The position numbers were made by a program, and so were the translations under genes. From Candidatus Methylopumilus rimovensis (GTDB lineage Bacteria; Pseudomonadota; Gammaproteobacteria; Burkholderiales; Methylophilaceae), in assembly GCF_006364615.1 (NCBI RefSeq), contig NZ_CP040986.1:806001-870000 (forward strand): a stretch of DNA of 64,000 nt, in the 5' to 3' direction. The notes under the pieces are model-generated. The model searched no databases and was not told the origin of the DNA. It worked only from the letters and a program-made list of their open reading frames with translations. Positions within the stretch are counted from its first letter, which is position 1. The number at the start of each line of letters is the position of its first letter. This document shows positions 30,192 to 39,345 of this stretch, piece after piece.

Positions 30192-32297
30192 TTAAAATTC
30201 ACCTCGAAGACCAATCATAAGCGATCGACCACCCATGGGCGCTATATCTTTTAGAAATGATGTATGCTCGCGAATTTCTTCGTCTAATAAATTATTAGCG
30301 CGCGTAAATGCCTCTAAATTATATTGGGTAGGTAACTTATACGTTGCCATCATGCTGACGTTTGTATAACTGTCTGTAACAAGCTCCTTACCTCCCTCGT
30401 AATTATAGTTTGTCGCAACACGATCTTGTCTAAAAGCATGAAGTACATCTAATCTTGCGCCAAAGCTATTAAATTCATACTTAAGACCTGTGCCTAATTT
30501 GAGTGGCGCTATGCGTGGCACATAACCACCATTCGTTTTATCTTGAGCATCCACATAATCTCCTCTAAGATTGAATTGAAGATTCTCTGTCAACATGGTT
30601 TTACCCTCTAACTCCACACCCTTGAATATAGCCTTAATGCCTGTAAATTGAGATATTTTAGGGTATGTATATTCTTCGTGGTCATGGTCGTAAGCGTCTC
30701 CTTTTTCACTAGTAGACAAAAGACCAATAAAATTTGAAAAATTTGTATAATAAGCTCCAAGCGTCAAGCTATCTTCTCCTGCTTTCCAGCGAATTTGACC
30801 ATCTAATCCATTTGATCTTTCTTTCCTAAGTCCAGTATCACCCTGTTCATAAGTAGCTGTAGCAACATGCATACCCTTTGCGAAAAGTTCAAAATAGCTA
30901 GGAGCACGCTCATTATGAGTGACATTACCTGTCAACGACCATTGATCGTTAAGCGCATAAAGGCCACCAATAGCTGCATTATTGGTATTAAATTTCTTTG
31001 TAGAAGGATTACCAAAATGAAAACCTCCACCATCTTCTAAATCTCCTCCACCTTGACTTGCCACATTATGTTTGCCATGTCTTAAACCAAAGGTCAGCTT
31101 ATGTTGGTTTAAGGGAAGTTCTTCATAAACATAAACAGATTGAGAATTTGTTTTTGAATTTGGTACAAAGGCTTCATGACCAAGCGCATCAAATCTACCA
31201 TTATCAAATTGAGTTCCGATCACCCCTTTCAAACCGAATAAAGGTACATGCGTCAATTCAAATGTCCCATTGATACCTTTATTTTTAAAAGTGGTGTGAA
31301 TTTTACTTCCATCTTTTTCATGATGAAGGTAATCGGTATAAGCTGCTTTAAATTTAGCGCGCTCAAAAAAAGTACCTAGATCTCTAATTTCAGAGGCAAA
31401 GTCAAAGCGGTCGCTATCCATATCAATAAGAACTGGTTTTACGATGCTGCCATAATTTGTTTGATGTTTAGCGTAACTAACACCTGCATAGCCCCTATCA
31501 AAAATCATAGATGCTCCTATAGCACCACCCCTTGTCTCAGATTGGCTATTCAGGAGTCTACCCCTACCATGATCGGTCAAATAAGGCTTATAAGATCCAT
31601 TTTTTGAGCCTTCAACTTCTTCTTCTTTGTCCCAATATCCAGTGGATTCAAGTCTTCTTGAAACCGCATTGCCTGGAATTCTTAAGTTTTTACTATCTCG
31701 ATTGTAAGCATCAAAGTGCATCACAAAATTACCTGTACCGACATCCACCACAGCCGCATTGCTTTGTTCTAAGTTAGCACCTCCATAACGCACTTCACCA
31801 CGACCTGTAATGCCTTCTAATTTTTCTTTAGGAATTCGATGATCAATCGCATTGACTACCCCCCCAACTGCACCACCGCCATATAGAAGTGTGGCAGGTC
31901 CTCGAATCACATCTATCTGTTCTATAATTAAAGGGTCAATCGATACGCCATGGTCAAAACTTAAATTAGACGCATCTAAGTTATTAATACCATTTTGTAA
32001 GATTCTAATCCGATCGCTATCCATGCCGCGAATCACAGGACGCCCCACCGAAGGACCAAACGAACTATTACTCACGCCTGGAATGCTATTTAATGTCTCA
32101 GCCAATGTATTTTCTCGTCTTAATGAAAGTTCACGACCATTGAGAATTGAAATGGGGACCACCATTTCATCTGAACCAACGCCCAAAGGATTTCCAGTGA
32201 CCGGTGTTGTAGGCAGTGTAATCAAAGATTTTTCAGCTGCGATCGCTTCGTTCACTGATATAAAAAAAAGCGCTAATACTAGTTTCTTGAGTTTCAT
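30192..32297 (-). CDS. znuD: ZnuD-like TonB-dependent zinc receptor
   Basis: 701 aa. Signal peptide (about 21 residues, ending IAAEK), plug domain with LAETLNSIPGVSNSSFGPSVGRPVIRGM and GPATLLYGGGAVGGVVN, then a 22-strand barrel ending in a terminal Phe. Histidine/acid clusters in external loops (HDHEEY, the HHEKDG region) match ZnuD of Neisseria. It imports zinc across the outer membrane with TonB energy. Zur context (zur, COG0523 GTPase and a matching operator nearby) supports zinc rather than iron. Confidence 0.88.
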   Translation of the reverse strand: MKLKKLVLALFFISVNEAIAAEKSLITLPTTPVTGNPLGVGSDEMVVPISILNGRELSLRRENTLAETLNSIPGVSNSSFGPSVGRPVIRGMDSDRIRILQNGINNLDASNLSFDHGVSIDPLIIEQIDVIRGPATLLYGGGAVGGVVNAIDHRIPKEKLEGITGRGEVRYGGANLEQSNAAVVDVGTGNFVMHFDAYNRDSKNLRIPGNAVSRRLESTGYWDKEEEVEGSKNGSYKPYLTDHGRGRLLNSQSETRGGAIGASMIFDRGYAGVSYAKHQTNYGSIVKPVLIDMDSDRFDFASEIRDLGTFFERAKFKAAYTDYLHHEKDGSKIHTTFKNKGINGTFELTHVPLFGLKGVIGTQFDNGRFDALGHEAFVPNSKTNSQSVYVYEELPLNQHKLTFGLRHGKHNVASQGGGDLEDGGGFHFGNPSTKKFNTNNAAIGGLYALNDQWSLTGNVTHNERAPSYFELFAKGMHVATATYEQGDTGLRKERSNGLDGQIRWKAGEDSLTLGAYYTNFSNFIGLLSTSEKGDAYDHDHEEYTYPKISQFTGIKAIFKGVELEGKTMLTENLQFNLRGDYVDAQDKTNGGYVPRIAPLKLGTGLKYEFNSFGARLDVLHAFRQDRVATNYNYEGGKELVTDSYTNVSMMATYKLPTQYNLEAFTRANNLLDEEIREHTSFLKDIAPMGGRSLMIGLRGEF

Positions 32298-32367
32298 GTC
32301 AAACCTTTTAAATATTTAAACCAAAAGCCCATCAAATTAAAATGGGGTAATTTTAAAGTCGAATAAT

Positions 32368-32673
32368 TTAAAGGTATTGAGGTGGGGCGCGAGCAGCAAA
32401 GTGAATTGCTGTGAGAGATTCATATGAATTAGGTTGAACTACAAATACTGTGTAATGATTTAATTCTTCAAGACTGAAAGCAAATTCACCATCATTAATA
32501 TGCTGAAGTTTTGCGAAACCAATACATTGAGCACAGGAATGAAGATCTGACTTATGTGATTGCGTCTTTTCTGTATAGTCTTCTATATGAGAAATTTCAT
32601 GCGCAATTGCTGCTTGCTGACTTACCGCAAACAGAATTATCAAACACAATATAGAAAACAATCGTTTAAACAT
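32368..32673 (-). CDS. DUF2946-like periplasmic metal-binding protein
   Basis: 101 aa from the ATG at 32673 (MFKRLFSILC). An in-frame earlier start at 32712 would run through the operator at 32696-32712 and is rejected. Signal peptide ends AIAHE. The mature protein has HEISHIED, HKSDLHSCAQC and ends ARAPPQ, like DUF2946 proteins that accompany TonB receptors. The His/Cys clusters suggest zinc or copper binding. It directly precedes znuD in the same direction (70 bp), so the two are probably one Zur-regulated transcript. Confidence 0.72.
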   Translation of the reverse strand: MFKRLFSILCLIILFAVSQQAAIAHEISHIEDYTEKTQSHKSDLHSCAQCIGFAKLQHINDGEFAFSLEELNHYTVFVVQPNSYESLTAIHFAARAPPQYL

Positions 32674-32695
32674 AAATTTTATTGTAGCACCATAA

Positions 32696-32712
32696 ATGCA
32701 TCTATGTTGCAT
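32696..32712. promoter_or_regulatory. Zur-type operator C
   Basis: ATGCATCTATGTTGCAT, 23 bp upstream of the DUF2946-like start. It matches two sites upstream of the COG0523 GTPase (consensus on the reverse strand ATGCAAC-N3-GTTGCAT). Confidence 0.65.
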
Positions 32713-32749
32713 ATTATACTAATCATAATTTCCCTAAAGAAAGGCCCAC

Positions 32750-34006
32750 CTAATGAACTTCTTCACTGGCTAAATGCTCGCTCGTAAATTCTGGGAAAGG
32801 ATCATTGAAGTGTTTCCACGCATTCATTTTTTCTCCATGATCGCCAATAGCTAATTCTTGTTGGGTTAGTAAGCATGCATTAAACCCTCTTATAATCGCA
32901 TCTTTATCCATATCCATGCCAATAATTACAATCTCTTGTTGTCTGTCGCCATAAGGCTTTTCCCAGCGCGCCCTAATTTGCTGAAGACTAGCTTCATCTT
33001 CAGGCCAATGAGTATTTGGCGTAATCACCCACCAGAACCCAGCTAATTCGGTTCTTGTGATAGCTCCAGCTTGAGACCAATTCATGCAACAATCAGGTCG
33101 TGAGGCTATCCAAAATCGACCTTTTGAGCGAATCACTCCAGGCCATTCCTCGTTAAAGTACGCCCATAACCTCTCTGGATGGAATGGAATGCGAGAGCGA
33201 TATACAAAACTTGAAATTCCATATTCTTCAGTCTCAGGAATATGTTCGCCACGTAATTCCTTAAGCCAACCTGGTGATTCTGCAGCTACATCAAAATTAA
33301 ACAATCCAGTATTCATAATTTGATCAAGCGCTACCTGAGAAAATTGACTATGAATAATCTTAGCGCGTGGATTAAACGTTTTTAAAATGCCTTCTAAACG
33401 TCCAATTTCATCAGTGGAGAGTAAATCTGTCTTATTAAGAACTATCACGTCACAAAATTCAACTTGCTCTACTAGCAGATCTACTACTGTTCTCTCATCT
33501 TCATCGCCAAGGCTCTCCCCTCTATCTGCAATATAATCTCTGGAGCTATAATCCTTGATAAAATTATACCCATCAACTACAGTCACCATCGTATCAAGCT
33601 CTGCAATATCAGATAAACTAACTCCATCTTCATCACGAAATGTAAATGTCTCAGCGACAGGAAGAGGTTCTGAAATACCAGTGGATTCAATAAGTAAGTA
33701 ATCGAATCGACCTTCCTTTGCAAGTCTGGTAATTTCAACCAGTAAATCCTCTCTTAAAGTGCAGCAAATACAACCATTACTCATTTCAATCAATTTTTCC
33801 TCACTACGAGATAGCTCGGCTCCTCCGTCTCGGACTAATTGAGCGTCAATATTTACTTCAGACATGTCATTCACAATAACTGCAACCCTTTTACCCTCAC
33901 GATTATGTAAAACGTGATTTAAGAGAGTAGTTTTACCCGCACCCAGGAACCCTGAGAGAACGGTCACGGGAAGTTTTTTATTTACGGCAAAAGTTTTTGA
34001 TTCCAA
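32750..34006 (-). CDS. zigA: COG0523 GTP-dependent zinc metallochaperone
   Basis: 418 aa. G3E GTPase: Walker [12 protein letters not shown], the GCICC metal motif ([12 protein letters not shown]), NKTD guanine-specificity motif, then a CobW C-terminal domain from about residue 250 with the [10 protein letters not shown] segment. This long subgroup (ZigA/YciC-like) is induced by zinc starvation and is thought to deliver zinc to essential enzymes. Two copies of the zinc-operator palindrome lie just upstream, and zur is the next gene up. The symbol is by subgroup analogy. Confidence 0.88.
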   Translation of the reverse strand: MESKTFAVNKKLPVTVLSGFLGAGKTTLLNHVLHNREGKRVAVIVNDMSEVNIDAQLVRDGGAELSRSEEKLIEMSNGCICCTLREDLLVEITRLAKEGRFDYLLIESTGISEPLPVAETFTFRDEDGVSLSDIAELDTMVTVVDGYNFIKDYSSRDYIADRGESLGDEDERTVVDLLVEQVEFCDVIVLNKTDLLSTDEIGRLEGILKTFNPRAKIIHSQFSQVALDQIMNTGLFNFDVAAESPGWLKELRGEHIPETEEYGISSFVYRSRIPFHPERLWAYFNEEWPGVIRSKGRFWIASRPDCCMNWSQAGAITRTELAGFWWVITPNTHWPEDEASLQQIRARWEKPYGDRQQEIVIIGMDMDKDAIIRGFNACLLTQQELAIGDHGEKMNAWKHFNDPFPEFTSEHLASEEVH

Positions 34007-34026
34007 GGAGTTTTCCTTTTAAAAAT

Positions 34027-34043
34027 ATGCAATTTTGTTGCAT
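34027..34043. promoter_or_regulatory. Zur-type operator A
   Basis: ATGCAATTTTGTTGCAT: 6-bp inverted arms ATGCAA/TTGCAT with 5-bp spacer, 20 bp upstream of the COG0523 start. 16-bp gap from operator B. Confidence 0.7.
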
Positions 34044-34059
34044 TATAAAAGAAAAAAAT

Positions 34060-34084
34060 AAATATGCAACTAAGTTGCATATTT
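34060..34084. promoter_or_regulatory. Zur-type operator B, perfect 11-3-11 palindrome
   Basis: AAATATGCAAC-TAA-GTTGCATATTT, exact inverted repeat, in the 92-bp gap between zur and the COG0523 gene. Its core 17-mer is the best of the three sites. Confidence 0.75.
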
Positions 34085-34098
34085 TTGGCTATTTTAAA

Positions 34099-34551
34099 TT
34101 ATTGACAGCGAGAACACTTACCCTTGATGGTAAGCTCAATGGATTCCGCAAAGAATTTAGCGGGAAGAACGTGGCTTAATTTTGGATGAATATCATCTAG
34201 ACAAAAAATTTGCCCACAAGATTTACAATTAAAATGTGCATGCAAATGATTCGTAGTTGAGATTTTCTGTTTTGCAGTTAACCTTGGTCGTGGTTGGGAA
34301 TTAAAGAACTCATGATTCAACTGAAAATACCAAGTGCGATTTTCACCTGAAATGCGATGAATTAAACCTTTTTTTAGTAACCAATTAAGATTTCGATAAA
34401 GTGTGACGCGATCAAAATTTTGCGGTAGTTGTTTTAATATATCCTGGTGAGAAAGTGGCTGATGGTGACTTAAAAGAACATCGACAATAATTAATCTGGA
34501 AGATGTAGCTCTTAACTTTTTTTGTGCAAATAGAGTTTGTGAATTATTCAT
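34099..34551 (-). CDS. zur: Fur-family regulator, probably Zur
   Basis: 150 aa. Winged-helix N-terminus (SSRLIIVDVLLSHHQPLSHQDI, RVTLYRNLNWLLKKGL) then a metal/dimerisation domain with HLHAHFNCKSCGQIFC and a C-terminal KGKCSRC, giving two CxxC structural zinc pairs. Placement next to a COG0523 GTPase, ZnuD-like receptor and shared palindromes argues for Zur, not Fur. The three operator copies are the likely targets. It has no obvious operator of its own upstream. Confidence 0.85.
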   Translation of the reverse strand: MNNSQTLFAQKKLRATSSRLIIVDVLLSHHQPLSHQDILKQLPQNFDRVTLYRNLNWLLKKGLIHRISGENRTWYFQLNHEFFNSQPRPRLTAKQKISTTNHLHAHFNCKSCGQIFCLDDIHPKLSHVLPAKFFAESIELTIKGKCSRCQ

Positions 34552-34868
34552 TATTAAAAAAATAATACCACTACCCTGTGGGTTTTAAATAGGAATTTTT
34601 ATAAGTAGCTATGATGAAAATGCTTTGCATTTTGTCTAAATTTTTATGAATTTCTTTTAATTAAGTTTGCAATCAATATCTTTTTTATAAATTCTTACAA
34701 TCAAGCCTTTATTGTATTCATGAAATTACTTAGCTTATGTTAAGTGAATTTTTCCTATGATGTATCAATCTTAAGAGTACGATTCATTTAACAAGTTAAA
34801 AGACTTGTTAAATGAATTAATAAACTAGACATTATTAATTTTTTAAAATAACTTTTAGGGAAAATATT
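34552..34868. other. Non-coding leader region of pqqA
   Basis: 317 bp with no open frame of note, very AT-rich. It contains the zur promoter side on the left and a long perfect inverted repeat (34782-34817) about 50 bp before the pqqA start. The ribosome binding site of pqqA (tagggaaa) lies at its right end. Confidence 0.6.
34782..34817. repeat. 15-bp perfect inverted repeat in pqqA leader
   Basis: ATTCATTTAACAAGT - TAAAAG - ACTTGTTAAATGAAT, two exact 15-bp arms with a 6-base loop. There is no following T-run, so it is not a standard terminator. It lies 51 bp before pqqA and could be an operator or an mRNA-stabilising hairpin. Confidence 0.7.
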
Positions 34869-34940
34869 ATGTGGACAACTCCAGCAGCTACTGAAATGCG
34901 TTTTGGCTTTGAAGTCACAATGTATGTAATGAACAAGTAA
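34869..34940 (+). CDS. pqqA: PQQ precursor peptide PqqA
   Basis: 23 aa: MWTTPAATEMRFGFEVTMYV followed by MNK. It has the invariant Glu and Tyr separated by three residues (E-V-T-M-Y) that are cross-linked by PqqE to make pyrroloquinoline quinone. Good Shine-Dalgarno (agggaaaa). No pqqB, C, D or E genes are in the window, so this is an orphan or dispersed precursor gene. Its own terminator follows, implying a short monocistronic and probably abundant transcript. PQQ serves methanol dehydrogenase and the sugar dehydrogenase at 48-49 kb. Confidence 0.93.
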   Translation: MWTTPAATEMRFGFEVTMYVMNK

Positions 34941-34965
34941 TTGTTTTTTTTTAAATGAAAAAACT

Positions 34966-34994
34966 AAAAAGCCTGGTTCATACTAGGCTTTTTT
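34966..34994 (+). terminator. Rho-independent terminator of pqqA
   Basis: AAAAAGCCT (34966-34974) pairs with AGGCTTTTT (34985-34993) around a 10-base loop and ends in a T-run, 25 bp after the pqqA stop. Confidence 0.88.
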
Positions 34995-35043
34995 ATATGT
35001 TATCTGCCATTACTGATAGTGTTTAATAATTTGAGGAAGAGTA

Positions 35044-35133
35044 ATGAAATATAAAAATAAAACTGAAGCATTTGAGTGGCTTGTGCATTCCTGGAAATGT
35101 ACCTGCCCTATTTGTTCAACAAAAATTCATTAA
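35044..35133 (+). CDS. 29-aa Cys-rich micro-protein
   Basis: Reads MKYKNKTEAFEWLVHSWK followed by CTCPICSTKIH. Preceded by one of the best Shine-Dalgarno sequences in the window (gaggaagag, 4 bases before the ATG). Three Cys in CTCPIC could bind a metal. It lies 50 bp after the pqqA terminator and ends 6 bp before the convergent nhaD stop. Not recognised. Too short for homology-free certainty; translation is supported mainly by the ribosome binding site. Confidence 0.5.
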   Translation: MKYKNKTEAFEWLVHSWKCTCPICSTKIH

Positions 35134-35139
35134 TAACAA

Positions 35140-36423
35140 TTAGTGAGTTAAATTATATTGGGCAATATAGACAGCTATGCCTGCAAAATAGCCTATCAAG
35201 GCTAACCAGCTAATCTTTTTAACATACCAAAAAAATGGAATTTTTTCTAAGCCCATAGCAGCGACTCCTGCAGCCGAACCAATAATAAGTATTGATCCAC
35301 CTGTACCTGCACAATAAGCCATAAATTCCCATAAGAAACTATCAGCCGGATATTGCGTTAAGTCGTACATCCCTATAGAAGCTGCGACAAGGGGCACATT
35401 ATCAACAACAGCACTCAATAAGCCCAATAAGGTGACAATATAATCCTGGCGACCCACTGTTTTATCTAAAAACTCAGAGAATGAGCGAAGTATATGGCTA
35501 TGTTCGAGTGTAGCGACAGCCAATAAAATCCCAATAAAAAAGACAATCGATGTCATGTCAATACGATGTAAAGCATGGGCTAAAGTGAATTGCTGTTTAT
35601 CAGCATCGTCCTTCTTATAATGTATCAAATCCCCTACCAACCAAAGAATTCCTAATCCAAAAAGGATGCCCATAAAAGGTGGTAAATGCGTCACTGTTTT
35701 AAATACAGGCACTAAAATCAAAATACCGAGGCCTAAATAAAACATAGTGTTCCGCTCAAAATCAGATGTCAGCATTGAAGGGGCGTTATATGTTTTAGTT
35801 TGCGTTGAAATAAGCTTGCCCTTCATTGAATGACTAACAAATAATAAGGGCGCAATAAGGTTAGCTAATGAAGCTAAGAATAAACCTTTAATGATAGCCA
35901 ATGTAGTAATCTGTCCGCCAATCCACAACATAGTGGTTGTCACGTCGCCAATGGGCGACCAAGCACCTCCCGCGTTAGCTGAAATTACCACCATTGCTGC
36001 AAATAAAAGCCTATCTTCTTGTTTTTGTAATAATTTCCTAGTAAGCGAAACCATCACGATGGTAGTTGTTAAATTATCTAATACGGCACTTAAGAAAAAA
36101 GATAGGAACCCTACAATCCATAGTAAAGATGTCAATTTTGTAGTTTTGATACGAGATGTAATAACTTCAAAGCCATTATGCGCATCAATCACTTCTACAA
36201 TCGTCATAGCACCAATTAAGAAAAAAACAATTTCAGCTGTAGAAGCTATTGATTCGGATAATTGGTGACCTACAAGTGAATGGTCACTTGTTGCTAATGC
36301 ATATATGGTCCATAACAATCCGCCACCAAGTAATGCACTGGCTGATTTATTAATTTTTATAGAATGTTCGAGCGTAATTGAAGCATATGTAATGACGAAG
36401 ATAATAATGAGTGAACTAATCAT
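35140..36423 (-). CDS. nhaD: NhaD-type sodium:proton antiporter
   Basis: 427 aa, about 11-12 membrane helices, of the ion transporter (IT) superfamily. Characteristic segments: FLSAVLDNLTTTIVMVSL and the repeat-related LLSAVVDNVPLVAASIGM, each with conserved D-N in the membrane, plus ISANAGGAWSPIGDVTTTMLW. Exchanges Na+ (or Li+) for H+. In a cell with proton-pumping rhodopsins it could couple the proton gradient to sodium export (inference). Monocistronic with 94 bp to glnE upstream. Confidence 0.92.
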   Translation of the reverse strand: MISSLIIIFVITYASITLEHSIKINKSASALLGGGLLWTIYALATSDHSLVGHQLSESIASTAEIVFFLIGAMTIVEVIDAHNGFEVITSRIKTTKLTSLLWIVGFLSFFLSAVLDNLTTTIVMVSLTRKLLQKQEDRLLFAAMVVISANAGGAWSPIGDVTTTMLWIGGQITTLAIIKGLFLASLANLIAPLLFVSHSMKGKLISTQTKTYNAPSMLTSDFERNTMFYLGLGILILVPVFKTVTHLPPFMGILFGLGILWLVGDLIHYKKDDADKQQFTLAHALHRIDMTSIVFFIGILLAVATLEHSHILRSFSEFLDKTVGRQDYIVTLLGLLSAVVDNVPLVAASIGMYDLTQYPADSFLWEFMAYCAGTGGSILIIGSAAGVAAMGLEKIPFFWYVKKISWLALIGYFAGIAVYIAQYNLTH

Positions 36424-36517
36424 AATTTTTAGCTAGCTTATTTATTTTTACAATTAGATTTTAACATTTTAAATGCCTTGATTTATATATCACTCAAATT
36501 GAAAAAACTTATGGCAA

Positions 36518-39232
36518 TTAATCTTTAAAAAGTTCCTTCCAAATCGATATAACTTCCATGGGGTAATGATCCACTTCAGAAAGTATCACTTTTCCATCTA
36601 GTTTAGCTTCCAGCCCTAATTGATGTTGGAGTGATCTATATAAGCGATATGCATCAATAAGTTTTTCTGCCATTTCAACTTCTATTAAATTTTTTTTACT
36701 AAAAAGATTAAGTAGTCCAATATTGCCTATATTGTGAGTGAGTTCTTTATATGAAGCACTAAAAGCCAATACAAAATATTGCACAATAAATTCAATATCA
36801 ATAATACCGCCACGATCTTGCTTTAAATCGAAATAATGATGATCGACTTTGTGTTTTTCAACCATTTTTTCTCGCATCTCGACTACATCTTTCTTTAACT
36901 GATTTATATCTCTTGGAGCATTTAAAATATTAAATCGAATCTTTTCAAATTGATTACCTATTTCTTTATCTCCAGCACAAAATCTAGCGCGTGTAATCGC
37001 TTGATGCTCCCAAGTCCATGCTCTCTTTGATTGGTAATCTCGAAAAGCATTGATTGAACTGACTAAAAGGCCACTGGCACCATCAGGTCTTAATGCGAGA
37101 TCAATTTCATAAAGCACACCTGAAGATGTATAGGTATTAAGCCAACTATTAATACGCTGTGCAAATCTTGCATATTTTTCGGCCATACCATCTCGTTCAT
37201 CATCATAGATAAATACAACATCTAAATCTGACGTATAGCTCATTTCTTTACCACCAAATTTTCCATAAGCAATTACTGCAAACTTAGGCAAGTCAATCTG
37301 CTCTGAATACATATAACTCCAAACTAAATCTAATGTTTCTTCAATCAATAAATCAGCAAGTTCAGTTAAATAATCAGAAAGATTTTCAACGGATACATCT
37401 CCTATTACCTCGAGCGCTGCTAATTTAAAAATCGTGGCATGCTTAATATTCCGCATCACATTCATTTGATGCTCAATATCATCTCGAGCATCCAGTAAAT
37501 CTTTTTGAAGTCTCGCTTTTATTTCAGCAAAATCTGGTTTTGTATAAAAATGATTAATATCAAGAAGCTCATCAATTAAAATCGGATGCTGAACAAGGTA
37601 TTGGGAAAGCCAAGGGCCTGCTTCCGATAATTTAATAAGTATCTTTAGTGCGCTTGGATTTTCTGTGAGCATCGCAAGATAACTTGCACGCCGACATATA
37701 CTCTCTAAAACTGAGATCATTCTTATCAATGTTGCATAAGATGCTGACGTCAAAGAGACTTCATTTATAATTAAAGGCATCAGCAAATCGAATCGTTGCC
37801 GACTAGATTCAGGTAAATGAATATATCGTGAGCTATGCTTGAGTCCATCAAGCACTTGATAAGTCTCACTCGGTAATTTAAATCCTAAACTCTCGAGATA
37901 CTGAAGTGCATCCTCTAATTTTAAAGTGCCATGCCAAAGTGCTTTAGCCATATTTAATTGAGGCGAATCCTCGTCTTTAATGGCTTCTTTAAAGACTTCA
38001 TCAAAATACAATTCTATCTTTGCTCTATGAATTTCAAGATCTCGATAAAACAAATTCCAATCCTCATATTGCATAGATTTTGCGACTCTTGATTTCCCTT
38101 CATCAGACTTTGGTAGCTCTTGTGTTTGCTTATCTTCTATATACTGAAGTCTATGCTCAAGATTTCTTAGGAATCGATAAGCTTCAGTTAAGGATTTGAC
38201 AGCTTCGGTAGATAATAAATTTTTAGTTTCTAGAAGTTTTAATGTGGGCAAAAGTGATTTTAGCTTTAAAGCTTTGTCTTGACCGCCTCTAATTAATTGA
38301 TAGACCTGCGCAATAAACTCAACTTTGCGAATACCGCCTCGGCCAAGTTTTATATTTTCTTGAATACCTCTTTTTTTGACGTCGTTTTGAATTTGACTTT
38401 TTAAGTCGCGCATAGAGTTTAATGCGCCATAATCTAGATACCTGCGATAGACAAAAGGGTCAATAATTTTATTAAGCTCTATTCGAGGCCCCGCTATAAC
38501 GCGACCTTTTACCCAAGCATATCTTTCCCATTCTCGTCCGTATTTTTGATAATAGTCTTCTAGCATTTGATAGCTGCATGTAATTTGACTCTCAGAGCCA
38601 AAAGGTCTTAATTGCATATCTACACGAAATACAAATCCATCTTCTGTGATGTCGTTGAGACTCGATATGATTTTCTTACTAAGCTTAATAAAAAAGCTTT
38701 GATTACTTATAGGTTCTTTACCTTCGGTATCACCCTCTTCGGGATATGCAAAAATAAGATCAATATCAGATGAAACATTAAGCTCTTCTCCACCTAATTT
38801 ACCCATGCCCACAATACTTAATTGTTGCTCTTCACCATTTAATCCTATAGGCGAGCCATGAATGGTCTTGAGGTAATTGAAATGAAATTGATGTGCTTGA
38901 ATGAGCGTGATTTCGGCAAGTGCAGTAATTGACACTAAAACCTCATCTAAATCACCAAGCTTATTAAGATCACGAAGAATGATATTAGCAACAACATATT
39001 GACGTAATTTACGAAGCGATTGATTTAAGCTTGCTTCATCTAAAATTTGACGGCTATTCAGCCAAGATTCCATCTCTTGACGACTAAAGGGATGATTTAT
39101 GTGTTCAAGTGATTTTTGTTCAAGGTCTTGATCAGCCTCAAATAATCTTTTGATAAAAGGAGAACAATAAAAAGTGTAAGCAAGATTCTTATCTATCAAT
39201 TGACTCATTAATGAATTGTGCTGAGTATGCAT
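36518..39232 (-). CDS. glnE: Glutamine synthetase adenylyltransferase/adenylyl-removing enzyme
   Basis: 904 aa, full length. Two nucleotidyltransferase domains: the first with GMGKLGGEELNVSSDIDLIFAY (deadenylylase half), the second with YGKFGGKEMSYTSDLDVVF (adenylylase half), each followed by a GlnD-type helical domain. It reversibly AMPylates glutamine synthetase in response to PII. No other nitrogen-regulation genes are adjacent. Confidence 0.96.
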   Translation of the reverse strand: MHTQHNSLMSQLIDKNLAYTFYCSPFIKRLFEADQDLEQKSLEHINHPFSRQEMESWLNSRQILDEASLNQSLRKLRQYVVANIILRDLNKLGDLDEVLVSITALAEITLIQAHQFHFNYLKTIHGSPIGLNGEEQQLSIVGMGKLGGEELNVSSDIDLIFAYPEEGDTEGKEPISNQSFFIKLSKKIISSLNDITEDGFVFRVDMQLRPFGSESQITCSYQMLEDYYQKYGREWERYAWVKGRVIAGPRIELNKIIDPFVYRRYLDYGALNSMRDLKSQIQNDVKKRGIQENIKLGRGGIRKVEFIAQVYQLIRGGQDKALKLKSLLPTLKLLETKNLLSTEAVKSLTEAYRFLRNLEHRLQYIEDKQTQELPKSDEGKSRVAKSMQYEDWNLFYRDLEIHRAKIELYFDEVFKEAIKDEDSPQLNMAKALWHGTLKLEDALQYLESLGFKLPSETYQVLDGLKHSSRYIHLPESSRQRFDLLMPLIINEVSLTSASYATLIRMISVLESICRRASYLAMLTENPSALKILIKLSEAGPWLSQYLVQHPILIDELLDINHFYTKPDFAEIKARLQKDLLDARDDIEHQMNVMRNIKHATIFKLAALEVIGDVSVENLSDYLTELADLLIEETLDLVWSYMYSEQIDLPKFAVIAYGKFGGKEMSYTSDLDVVFIYDDERDGMAEKYARFAQRINSWLNTYTSSGVLYEIDLALRPDGASGLLVSSINAFRDYQSKRAWTWEHQAITRARFCAGDKEIGNQFEKIRFNILNAPRDINQLKKDVVEMREKMVEKHKVDHHYFDLKQDRGGIIDIEFIVQYFVLAFSASYKELTHNIGNIGLLNLFSKKNLIEVEMAEKLIDAYRLYRSLQHQLGLEAKLDGKVILSEVDHYPMEVISIWKELFKD

Positions 39233-39345
39233 GCGTAAATGGAAATAGTAAATTTTCTATACACTAGAAATTACCATAAAAAAACTCATTACAGGATTGT
39301 TTGAATAGCCTAGTACTAATTACCTTAGACTTCGATCAATTATAT

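Noticed and set aside
30192-32297. Iron siderophore receptor for the ZnuD-like protein
   Set aside because: His/acid-rich loops, sequence pattern and adjacent Zur/COG0523 genes with shared operators favour zinc.
31852-32319. 155-codon open frame antisense to znuD
   Set aside because: Shadow of the receptor coding strand; no ribosome binding site or recognisable protein.
35044-35133. Methanobactin precursor
   Set aside because: CTCPIC does not match the methanobactin core pattern and no mbnB/mbnC genes lie nearby.
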